From Dichomitus squalens LYAD-421 SS1 (taxonomy: Eukaryota > Basidiomycota > Agaricomycetes > Polyporales > Polyporaceae), in the NCBI RefSeq assembly GCF_000275845.1, contig NW_006766898.1, positions 562,751-626,750 of the forward strand: 64,000 nucleotides of DNA. Direction: 5' to 3'. Within the stretch, counting starts at the first letter, position 1; every line of letters begins with the position of its first letter. This document shows positions 1 through 10,608 of this stretch, one piece after another. The translations under genes and the position numbers were made by a program. The notes beneath the pieces were generated by a model. That model did no database searches. It saw only the letters and a list, made by a program, of their open reading frames with translations, and was not told the DNA's origin.

Positions 1-946
1 ACCTATCGTCTATGACATCCGCGCGAAGCCTCGGAACATTGCTTCCCTCACAGGCACCAAAGGCGCGTCTGATAACAAGTTGTGGACTACCTTTCCGACT
101 TACCCTTGCCTCGTGTATTTAGACTTACAAATGGTCAACATTACGTGCCGTGTGCTCTCCCGACCGAATATTTCGGCACTGCCAACAATCTACCGAGAGC
201 TAGGCACTGATTATGACGAGCGCGTCTTGCCTTCCATCGTCAACGAGGTCCTCAAAAGCGTAGTCGCCCAGTTCAACGCCAGTCAAATCATCACACAGCG
301 TGAACAGGTACGCTACACGTTATACATCTCCGGCTCCTCGTGGCCCTTACACGCTGCCGCGGCGCCACATAGGTGTCAAGATTGGTCCGAGAGAACCTTA
401 CCCGCCGCGCGTTACGCTTCAATATCGTTCTCGACGACGTCTCGATCACGCATGTTGCCTTCTCTCCCGAGTTCACCCACGCCGTCGAGGCGAAACAGGT
501 CGGTCGCTTGTTCTTGACCTTTCTGCGGGGGCGTTACTCATTACGTCTATACAGGTCGCCCAACAAACTGCGCTCCGTGCTGCCTTCCTAGTCGATCAGG
601 CAATTCAGGAGAAGCAGGTGCGTACGGATTGCCTCGCAGAGCAAGGATCACGTCAGACCTGACGCCCTTTCCCAGTCTATCATCGTCCGGGCCCAGGGTG
701 AGGCGCGCAGTGCCGAGCTCATCGGCGAAGCCGTTCGCCAGAACAAGGGCTTCCTGCAGCTCCGTAAGCTCGAAGCTGCCCGCGATATTGCGACTCTCTT
801 GGCCGCGTCTGACAACCGTGTGATGCTCGACTCGCAGGCTTTGCTCTTGAATGGTACGTGGACAACAGTGAATGTCGCCGAAACAATCTCTGATGTATAC
901 TCTAGTGGCGGATGACGCAAAGGATCTGCTCTCTCTGAAAAAGTAA
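1..946 (+). CDS. phb2: Prohibitin-2, 3' part (5' end outside window)
   Basis: Inner-membrane mitochondrial scaffold protein that forms ring complexes with prohibitin-1. The visible exons are 1-62, 123-307, 373-498, 555-617, 676-853 and 906-946. They encode the second half of the SPFH/PHB domain and the C-terminal coiled coil. Diagnostic stretches are [50 protein letters not shown] and HAVEAKQ, which match PHB2 rather than PHB1. The last exon is only 41 nt and ends in a Lys-Lys tail. The intron at 63-122 must start with GC rather than GT to keep the frame (AAAG|GC...TTTAG|AC). The N-terminal membrane anchor lies upstream of the window. MSH5 follows 354 bp downstream on the same strand. Identification is firm. 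Confidence 0.93.
63..122 (+). other. Probable GC-AG intron in phb2
   Basis: The conserved PHB2 reading T-K-D-L-Q-M requires the exon to end AAAG at 62 and resume with ACTTACAA at 123. The intron then begins GCGCGT and ends TTTAG, 60 nt in all. The only nearby GT (67-68) would shift the frame. Confidence 0.6.
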
Positions 947-1300
947 TCGCTTCTATGTCTGGTCTGTACTTAGGGTATCTCGATACTATTCGCGCCGCTC
1001 TGCCGAGTGCTGCCTCCCCTCCCTTATACAAGCTCCCTTCCCCGCGTGTCTTTTGGCACTGAGGTCGCATGTTGAACACCCACGAAACGCCGATTTAACT
1101 CAAGCCGACTGACTGCCGTTAGGTGTTTCTCGGCCTTACGGCATTGTCTCCGTTTTTGTTCGATGGTTCTAGCGCTGCTCACAGACTTGCGGTGTCCGCG
1201 CGGGCACGTGACTGGGCATGATGAGACGCGACGCGTTTGGGCTGCCCATCGTCTTCCTTCCATTCTTCTTTCACCAGCGCATGCACCTGCTAGAAAAACG
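947..1300. other. Intergenic, phb2 to msh5
   Basis: No conserved coding sequence is seen. The stretch contains the phb2 3' end and the msh5 leader. There is no clear TATA box. Confidence 0.5.
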
Positions 1301-4300
1301 ATGCCTCGACTTACAAAATCCAAGCGCCTGAGCGTTCCACACACAAGTGCGCTTGAAGAAGAGCTCGAAGAAGAGACCACAGCGCTAGAAGCGAGTCAGA
1401 CGGACGACACGCTGCCGCGGAAGAGGGTCCGATGGGAGGGAAGTGTAGACACTCCCGAGGAAGAGGAAGATCAGGAGGTGGAGGAAGAGTCCTCGTCGAG
1501 CGGTACCGCCGAGAAGGCAAGTAACTGCGCGACACATTCATGTCGCATAGGACTTATGGGAGGAACCAGGTCTGCCTAGCAGCCACGTGCCAATCGTAGG
1601 TCTTACTCACTTGACATGGAGAGGATGTATGACGCTCATGGATCAATCAGTGGCCGAGTTGCGTGCGCATACTATGATCCAGTGAAGTGTACGGTTCTTG
1701 TTTTCGACGACTCCCCCGAGGACCATCACCTCGACCTGACAAAGGCTTGTAAGTGCTCTCAAGTCCTTCTCGAATATCACTCCGTAACGAATGTCGCGTT
1801 TGCGTAGTGTTGGAGAAAGCAGGCCCTGATGTGGTCCTTACCAGCTCTAAGGCAGATGACAACTTCATCGAAGTACTTCGTAATCATGGTACACATCTCG
1901 ATTTCACATATAAACAAGCGCATATACTCACCTTTTCGCCTAGTTGATGGCTCCAGAGGCACTTTCCAAGTCCGACCACATAAGGATTTCATTCCTCTGA
2001 AAGGCCGCGACCGGCTTCTCTCTCTCCGTCTTCTCTCACAGCTGCCCGTCTACCAAAACGATCAGGACACAACATCGGAGCTTGGCTCCATATCCGAGCC
2101 TAGAAATGCCTACGATTTTATGCGACGTCGAAGAGAAACTGGGGGCGACCCAATGCTGCAGAAATGGAACGCTTCGGTCCGGCTCGCGAACTTCGCCTCA
2201 GTGGAAAACTCGCCTCTATGTGTGAGCGTTTCGCCTTGTCAATGCGAGGTACGCATGATTTACGACGTGTAGCTCGGCTCAATTGGTGCACTGCTCGACT
2301 ACCTTGCTCGAGCTCGCGCCGTTTCAGATCTTGAGGACGAAGGCATCAACGGACTGGAGATCCGCAGCATCGAGCCACTCCTTCTCACAGACACCATGCA
2401 AATCAACATGGACGCTCTTTTCTCCTTGCAGATCTTCGAGGACGAGAACCACGCATCTATACACTCCGACAAGACGAAGGAGGGACTCTCCTTGTTCGGC
2501 ATCCTCAATAACACGAAGACAACATTAGGTCGAGCGCTGATGCGCGAATGGTTCCTTCGGCCGTCCATGTCTCTCGAGGTGATCAATGCTCGTCACGACG
2601 CGGTGGAATGCTTCCTCCGCCCCGAGAACATAACGACAAGGAATGCCATGCAAGGACATTTGAACGGCACGAAGAACGTTCCAAGGATCCTGGGGGCCAT
2701 CAGAACGGGAAAAGCCAAGGTGTCCGACTGGCAGGCACTGGTGAAGGTAAGCACCATCTCCGCACTCGCAACACTGAGCCTTCCCTCACGAGATGGATAG
2801 TTTGCGTTCCACGCGTTGCTTTTGCGTGACGCCCTATCAGAGCTGAAGCATGCCGGTAGCGTCATGATAGTCCGGAAGGCAGGTCCCCGTATTGACAAGA
2901 CGGACTTATGCTAATCACCTCGAGCAGCTTATCAAAGCGTTGGATGTGTCTAATTTTCGACAGCTAGGGAGCGCCGTCAACGAAATAGTACTCAGAACCA
3001 TCGTGCATGCGGCGAACACTTATGCATAATTGTGCAGATTGACTGGGAGGAGAGCACGAATACGGGTCGTGTCTGCGTTCGCCCGCGGATTGACGAAGAA
3101 CTTGACAACTTGAAGCATATTTACAATGGCATTGACTCGGTCCTGGTACGTGCTGCAGAACGAGATGGTTGTTTATATTGTGATTAGTCGTTTTCCCTAG
3201 TCGAAAGTGGCAGTCCAAGTCTCTGCTACCATCCTTCCTGACTATACGCCTTCCTTGAACGTGGTGTACTTTCCACAGCTTGGTGCGGAAGCTTTTGTAT
3301 TCGTGCGCCGTTGTTCGCTTGCTAACCACTGTCGCAGGCTTCCTGATCTGTGTTCCTATGAAAGAGGAATGGAAGACCGATGCTGGGATTACTGTACTCG
3401 ACGGTTGGAACTTCCAGGTAATCATTATGCCACGACTCAGATTGGTATGCACGGGCTCAACCACATTGATCAGTTCTCTTCGGAGTTCGTCTTCATAGCA
3501 ATTGGTGGGGGAAGCGAACTTCTGACTACGATCTCATAGGTCTCATGTCTACTTCAAATCTCAAGAAATGCATGGTGCATGGGATTTGCCTTCATGATGC
3601 GACACTCGCGCTGATGCACCGAAACAGACATGGACGTCCACATAGGCGATCTTCATCCGGCCATAGTGGGTGAGTCTTCTGCAATCTCTGCGCGATACCT
3701 ACTCGATTGACACGTACGCGAGATCGTGAAATCGAGATTGTGCAAGCTCTACAAGAGAAGATACTTGTCTACGACGAAATCATAGGCCATGCATGCGACG
3801 TCTGTGCCGAATTAGACTGTCTCGTATCCTTCGCGTTGGCCGCGCGCTCCTATGACTACCGAAGACCGTATATGTCCACGGAGAACATCATCGATATCAA
3901 ACAAGGCAGGCAAGTTTGAACGTCTCTGCATCCTGTCGATACCTCTAATGTTTCTTCAATGTAGACATCCCATGCAAGAATTTGCCGTCCCTACGTTCGT
4001 ACCGAACGACACATATCTGGTCGGTGGCGCCGGTATCGGAGTCACCTTCCCAGACGATGAGACGGAGACAGAGTCACAAGAAGAGCCACACAATGTCAAG
4101 AACAGCGTGATGGTGTGTACGGGTGCCAATGCCTGCGGAAAGGTGCGCGTTACTTTACCTCGCAGGACGTCCGCACTAAGCAGGAGGCATACAGAGTGTG
4201 TACCTGAAACAAGTACGTGATCCTCTCAACAATGTCAGTATGCGGTGAAATCCGAAGTCTTGGTGTAGGTCGCCCTGATCCAGTACATGGCTCAAGTATG

Positions 4301-5509
4301 TGCTCAGATACGCTGCCCTTGTACATGCCAATCGATTCCTACCTAACCACAGATTGGATGGCAAGTACTGCTCGCCAGGATGAAGTCATAGGCTTAGCCT
4401 TCACCGTAGTTTTGTTCCTGCCGAGTCCGCTATCCTCGGAGTCGTCGACAAAAGTGAGTACCATCATTATGACCAGGCAGACATGAGCTCTATTCTCACC
4501 TGGTCTATCTGGGGAGTCTTTACTCGGGTGCAAACTCGAGAATCGGTGTCCAGGGTAAAGGGTCGAGAGCGCTTCATCAAAACTGGGCAGCTACTGAAGC
4601 GTAGTATCCCATGACGCAGGTGCAATCAGCCTTCATGATCGATCTAAATCAAGTGTCCCTTGCTTTGCGCAACTCGACAGCACGCTCCTTGTTGATCCTG
4701 GACGAATTCGGGAAAGGTACCCTTCCAACAGGCTGGTATTCACATGTTTCCCACCTTTCACGGAGCTGACAATCTATGCGATCCTTGCGGGCATATCTCT
4801 TCTACTGCGCGACCCCTTGACGTCGATCTAGATGGCGCCGGTCTCTTCTGCGGAATGCTGAAACACCTACTGGAACGTGGCTCGTCGTGCCCGAAGACCA
4901 TTGCGACCACGCACTTCCACGACATCTTCCACAACAACCTTTTCAGCCCCTGTCGAGTCCCTGTCACATTTGTTCACATGCAAGTGATGTTTTCACTCAA
5001 TCAGGGCCCCGGTGCTTTGGAGTCTAGAGAGCCCAGTGCATTTATTGAATACGAAGACGATGGGAGTCAAACTCGAATGGGGCCGGACGACAAAATCGTG
5101 TATCTATACAAGTACGCTCACTGCGTCCATTCGATCTGCCATTCATCCACCAATATTCGTACAGGGTTGTCAACGGGTACTCCCTTCATTCACATGCGAT
5201 AACCTGCGCAGAGCTATCCGGAGTGCCGAAGCGAGTGACTTCCAGGGCACAATATGTCAAGTAAGCAGTTGACCGGCCTCCACCGACTGGTGTCGTACCT
5301 GAATTTTCTCGTGCAGTGAGCTTCTAGCTCGACACGAGGTGTGTCAGCTCTTGGACGAAGATATGAGAGACGAAGAACGTCGGGAGCTCGCGGACGCCGA
5401 AGAGATCTGCCGCAAATTCCTAGCTTGGGATCCTACGCTACCGAGGGGAGGCGAACGGCCAACCCCTATCAGAGATGAGCTAGCTGTGATGCTTGATCGG
5501 GATACATAA
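1301..5509 (+). CDS. msh5: MutS homolog 5, meiotic crossover protein
   Basis: MSH5 pairs with MSH4 in the nucleus to stabilise recombination intermediates during meiosis and lacks the mismatch-recognition domain of MSH2/3/6. The start at 1301 opens an acidic leader ([12 protein letters not shown]) followed by many short exons. Recognisable blocks are the lever domain around 2396-2747 ([37 protein letters not shown]), the Walker A around 4111-4230 (GANACGK joined across an intron to SVYLKQ), the Walker B plus DE motif at about 4695 ([11 protein letters not shown]), and the switch region ([17 protein letters not shown]) near 4890. The last exon ends [14 protein letters not shown] then TAA. Not every exon boundary was resolved, so the internal model is approximate. 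The family is certain; MSH5 rather than MSH4 is chosen because of the [23 protein letters not shown] block. Confidence 0.88.
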
Positions 5510-5601
5510 GTATCATGACTTGTTGCAGGAAATGGTGATACCAAGTGTACTCTACTACTTAAGTCTGACAAGTGATACAGATGCCCCGAGCTCCGTCATG
5601 C

Positions 5602-7242
5602 CTAAATAGAAGCCAGGGCGGCGATCTCGTCCTCTTCTAGCATCTCTCCCTCGCTCTCTGTTACCGAATCGTCCTCTGATGGATCGCTCTCGCTTGAGTA
5701 GGTGCTATCAGAATCTGACGACGAGTTCTCTGAGACAGCTTCCTCTAAGGAGTCCTCAGGAGGGTACAGGATGTCCAGGTCGCTCCTATATACTCCCCAC
5801 GCGGTGTGCGTGATGCTGAGGCCGGGTATAGCATGGATGGATGGAAGCTCCTCCTCAGGGACTCCGGGTGGAAAAAGCTCTGGTAGCTGCCGAACTGCAT
5901 TCAGGGAGCGGTCTAGGAGACGAACGTTCCACCGCAGGTCGCTCGCACTCCTTCTCTGTCTGCATCTCTCCAGAAAGTCCTGGCGTATGTGGCCGGCCGG
6001 GGAGTTGAACCAAATGTCAACGTATGTCAGCGTTGGATGGCTGGGGAGCAAGTCCAGGACGGAGGTATCATATTCTTGGAAGACGAGGTGCTGAAGTATA
6101 GGGCAGAGATGGATGTAGTCGACGTAAGGTCGCCAAGGTGTCTTGTGCCAGCGGGTGGCCATGTCTAAATGATCGCGGAACTCCAGGTACGTGATCGACC
6201 TTCCGAATTGCTGGAGGAGCCTGCCCTGATTGTCGATCGCCATTGGCATGATGAGCCGCTTGAGGCGGGGCAGTCTCCAGTTGGCGAATCGTTGAGAGTG
6301 ATCGCTGCCTCGAGGGACGACGTACTGGCATGATATATCGAGCTCTTCTAGAGCGGCTAGCTCTACGCTCTTCAAAGACTCGTCATGATCGATGTTGATG
6401 GTGAGCGTGGTAAGGAGCGGTGCGGTAGAGACACAAGCGATTGGCCATGTAAAGTGAGGGGTACCTCCCTGAGGCCATTGTTCGAACCGCACGAGCGTCC
6501 GAGACAAGGCTCGAATGGCAGCAGTGAGTGCCGTCGGAAATGCATACAAGGCTACTCGCCGCAAGTCATCCTCCATTGCGAAGAGGCTGTCGGTGAAGGC
6601 AAGAGCACGCAACTCGGTGCACTGCGTAAGGATATAGATAAGATCGCCTACGACAAGGTCCCGTATTTCCTTTGTCGCTGGACAGTCGACGACGATCTTT
6701 CTCACTAGACGGCATATATTCGGGTGTGTTCGTAAAGTGCTTGCGAACGAGCGGACCTGAGTCGGGTGGCGGAAAGACACTTCCTCGTATAGAAAGGGCA
6801 GCGTGGCGGAGTGCCAACGACGGCTGACTCTCGCCAATGTCATTTTGGCGGCGATAGCCTGTATCCACGGAGTACAAGATCCACGAGTGGCTATGGGGTC
6901 TAGAAGGGCGTTTGGCGGAATTGTATACCGAAAGATGGTATGAAGAAGCTCCACGGGCAGATCGTCAGTCGTCCCGACTTGATGCCGAATCCATCTAGAA
7001 GCTGTCTCCTTGCAGTTTACCTGTGTACAGTCAGCATCGTGTTACGAGCAGATGATTGAGCAGATACTCACGCATATCCTCGAGAGCATACGCTCCATTC
7101 GCAGCGCTTCCAAACGCTGTGCTTCGAGCTGTTGTTCCTTCCAATTCCGTAGACCTATGAGCTCTTTCAGGAGATCGGACAGTGGTTGGCCTTCCTCGAG
7201 CAATGCAAAGACGTGTTGGTCATTAATTTCTGCTTCGGGCAT
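5602..7242 (-). CDS. F-box protein with leucine-rich-like C-terminal region
   Basis: Probable substrate receptor of an SCF ubiquitin ligase; target unknown. Exon 1 (7242 down to 7072) begins MPEAEINDQHVFALLEEGQP and continues into a Leu/Glu/Arg-rich segment that should form a coiled coil. A 51-nt intron leads into exon 2, where DDLPVELLHTIFRYTIPP is the F-box core with the usual L-P-x-E-L-L-x-x-I-F pattern. The next 350 residues are irregular Leu-rich repeats of the type seen in many basidiomycete F-box proteins. The C-terminus is a Ser/Asp/Glu-rich acidic tail (SENSSSDSDSTYSSESDPSE). An in-frame ATG further upstream exists only if the upstream region is coding, which seems unlikely. Neighbours are msh5 (convergent, 92 bp) and terpene synthase A (same strand). 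Confidence 0.75.
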
Positions 7243-7811
7243 GTTGGATTTTATGGGGATGGTGGATTCCGAGGACTGCCAGACGTCTTCCTGATCTGCC
7301 GAGCGTGAGTGTGCTTGGTCAGTTGTTGAGCTGCGCCGGGCTTCACACACGATTGGTGTGTAGGCAAATTTAGACCGTCGTGGTTGCGGAGTCAAAGGCA
7401 AATGAGAGAATGACACTTCGTGCACAGCCTCATGCGAAACATCCGTCTTATCGGGGAGGATGATATGCCGTACACGGCGCCGCCAAAAAAGGAAAATCAA
7501 TCAAGTAACTTCGTTTAACGTTCAGTAACTCGCGGCATAGCCCGCCATTTGTTGATATAATAAGTCGTTAGCTCAAAGTGATAATCGTTGGCAATGCGAA
7601 CGAGATGAAGCGACTTCAAGTAAATTAGGTCGGTGCGCTACGTCCAATTGAGTAGAGAAAGTCACGCGGTGGCAGGGAACCGGGAAAATCGATACAATGT
7701 TCGAATTCCTACCACCTTGACGGTTGTGATTGATCTCTCACATCTCAACCAGATACCATCCCCATATCTACACTAATTACACTAATTGCAGATTCCCATT
7801 CCACCAAAACC
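7243..7811. other. Intergenic, F-box gene to terpene synthase A
   Basis: About 570 bp of AT-richer DNA. It should hold the promoter of the F-box gene and the 3' end of synthase A. No coding or RNA feature is recognised. Confidence 0.5.
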
Positions 7812-9099
7812 TCATGGATTAAACCCCAACTCGGCAAGACGGTATCTAGGCGTTCTGATGGAGAACTCCAGGTAGCACTGGAGGCATTCACACATCCCAT
7901 GTGCACTCAGTCAAATTTTCAAATCATAGTATGTCACAACTGACCTGGAGATATTTGTGCCAAAGCGCCGACAGCTCATGGTCGTCGGCAACGACTCTCT
8001 CAATTCTCTCAGCGGAGTCGAGAACTTCTTCCGTCAGATGTCGTAGGACTTCTAGAGGAGATACACGTTCTGCATCCGCTCGCAGATGGACGTAATTGCT
8101 CTTCTCTCCGGCAATTTCCTCTTTATAAAATGAGAGACTGCTATGTCGGTCAGTTATGTCGCGAAATACGATATGCATTCTACGATGCCCACATGTCACT
8201 AATTCGTAACATCTTGCGAGTCAGTGGTGATTGCACGGTTCAGGGTATCGATGGACTCACTTTGTTCCCAAGGTCCAGTGCTCGATGTCACTGGATAATA
8301 CATTGGGGGTTGGCCACTGAAGATTACGGGCATGTCAAGATTAATCTCGAGACTTACGGTAGGATTTGCAGATAGGTATCCGCTTTCTCCCGCCAACTCC
8401 TTGCAAACATGAAGTGCGTATATTGAGGTCCGCCACCGGCCCTTGTCCGGAGATAATATGGGTAGCGTGTAGCCCATGGCGCGATACGCAAACCGCTCGT
8501 GGCAAACTCGATGTGTGTGGCCGAGAGGGCGTCCACCGTACCCGTGATGATCGCGTCGGCACCAACGTCAGTCCAATACATGTGTGCCTCCTTCAAAAGA
8601 CTAGCGAGCCGGTCGAAGATCGGATGCACCTGCGGCTCTCCCTTAACCAAGCGACAGGCGAACTGTGACACGGCATCGGAATCCTGGCCTCCTACGTCTT
8701 CGCCGTACAGCATGCAGGCCGTATAGAGCGCAATGTAATCACGATGCTCGGCGGGGACATGGCAGTATGCCGTTTCCGTGTACGAGCAGCTAGTCTCCAC
8801 TATATTCGCGACCATATGTGCATCGATGTCGAGGGCCCAGCTGTCGATCTCAGCTGCAAGTTTCGCACGCAATTCAAAGTCGCGGGGTGTTTGAGGTGGC
8901 TTGTAGTTGGAGCAGTATAACAACTTCCGTACGGTCTCTTGGACATCGGCAATCCGGATATTTGAAGTACCCTGAAAGTAAGGTCAGACGTTGCACTGCC
9001 GGGAGAAGTAAGCATGGTAGGGTTTACGGAGACGTAGTCCACATCATTGCACGATACACCGGAAGGGCTTGTTGTGTCATCCGAACAGATACTAGTCAT
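7812..9099 (-). CDS. TRI5-type sesquiterpene synthase A
   Basis: Class I terpene cyclase of the trichodiene-synthase fold, expected to cyclise farnesyl diphosphate in the cytosol; product unknown. Exons on the minus strand are 9099-9058, 8971-8358, 8290-8261, 8193-8198 (6 nt), 8137-7945 and 7877-7812, giving about 316 residues. The Asp-rich region reads CMLYGEDVGG, where the paralogs have ADD or VDD, so the first Asp is Glu. The NSE motif N-D-I-L-S-F-Y-K-E-E is complete only if the 6-nt exon TGACAT is used. The C-terminal R-Y pair (PRYRLAELG) is present. The middle exon DIEHWTLGTN closely matches paralog C. All introns but one have ordinary GT-AG ends; intron 4 begins GTGGGC. It stands alone, about 32 kb from the B-C-D group. 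It is not evidence for trichothecene synthesis. Confidence 0.85.
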
Positions 9100-10608
9100 G
9101 ATTTAGTCAGCAGTAGCAAAGGCTGAGCATAAAGACCCTTCGACAAACCTAGAGCTTAGCCTATGAGCGTATTTCGCCGAAGCGAAATGTTGGGTGGTCG
9201 ATAATCGAGATGCGAGTGGAGCGAGCATATTAGCGGGCAGGTGCGATGTACTCAGGAGAGGCTGAAATGTCATTGTTTATGCCGACCCACCTTTATACTT
9301 GCTCGGCCTCAGTGGTCCTCGAAGTCTTCCGATGATATCGCATTCCCAGGCACTGTTGGATGCCTTTCATGAAAAAAGGTAAGGGGTTTTCCGGGAGCGA
9401 TTCATGGAACCTGTGCATTGCAATGCGGAGTTGTAGCCAGCCAGGCGCCATCCGATCAACGGAGTGTATGGGCCAAGGCTGTCGAACACTGGTTTTGAAA
9501 CAGCTGACATTGCCATGAGAACCAGGATGCTCTTGCATCCGTTTTCCCTGCTAGCACGTCCTTGAACCCTTTGAGTAACCCACTTTAATATGCAGAAGTC
9601 AATTGTGCGTTAGAAGACAGCGATGGTCTCGAATACAATGAGTTGCCTGAGGTCTTTTATTGTCATTTATTTCGACCATCAGATATAGCGTGACGTACAC
9701 TGAGGAGCGCCGACCGGTCTCACGCAGGAGGTGAACATCAGAGAGAATGAATTTGAAACTGGGTCAGATCCGCTTGCATGATGAACAAGACGGAGTCTTA
9801 GGTTGGTTCCTAAATCGACCGGTGCCGTGACGGACTATCGGGGCACAGCTGGAAGGCCGGACGATGTCCGCAGAGTGGTACGAAAAAGGAACAACTGTAT
9901 GAGTAGCGCTCCAGTATGAGCATCTCGGTTACGGGTTGTCGTTTCGACCCTGAACTTCGTTGCCGAGAGCTGCTTCTCCGTCTTCTTTGTGGAACCCGGA
10001 GCCGCAAGTCGCTCGAACCATTCCGACGTGCGGGAAGAATGGAACGCTCTGGAGGCAGAATGGCAAGACATGCGGTACACCTCAAGCATGTGGTCATCGG
10101 GCGAATGCATGTTGGAGAACACATCCCTACTTGGGAGCAGGCAGGCCACAAAGTAGGCAAGCCTATCCACATCGGCCTTCAGGTTCATGTCAGACGAGGG
10201 AAACGGGTGGGGCACAGCTGACTCTCCCTGGCTTCCTGTGGAAGGTCTTCTACCCGCTGTGGCCCAGATGCCCGCCACCACACATGACAAGGCGATGTTC
10301 ATGACTGGTCGTACCGTGCCCATCTCGAGTCCTATCACTCATGCTGATGTTCATAGACGGTGTAAGTTAGGTACCTGTCATTCTGGAAGTCAGCCTCTGA
10401 ACACCGGAGGGGAGGGGAGAACTCAGACGTATTCGCTTCATCTCGTCTTTCGTTCTTCATGGAACTGACTATGACGAGGATCTCCGCGCGAACTAGTACT
10501 CAACGGCGGGTTAGGCAGCCCTTCGGTCTATGATCAACTGCATGACAGATGCATGTGATATAATCAACTGCTGTACAGAGTCGTCCGATATACTCTTTCC
10601 TCGTTCGC
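9100..10608. other. Intergenic, 1.5 kb without a recognisable gene
   Basis: Several ORFs of 80-170 codons occur on both strands, the longest on the minus strand at 9835-10338. None shows a domain, a signal peptide or consistent intron signals. This stretch should hold the promoter of synthase A and the 3' flank of the peptidase. Confidence 0.4.

Noticed and set aside
7610..7715. Possible tRNA (a TTCGAATTC T-loop-like string)
   Set aside because: No matching acceptor, D-arm or anticodon stem could be paired around it.
9835..10338. 168-codon minus-strand ORF
   Set aside because: No domain, signal peptide or splice partners, and an overlapping ORF of similar size on the other strand.
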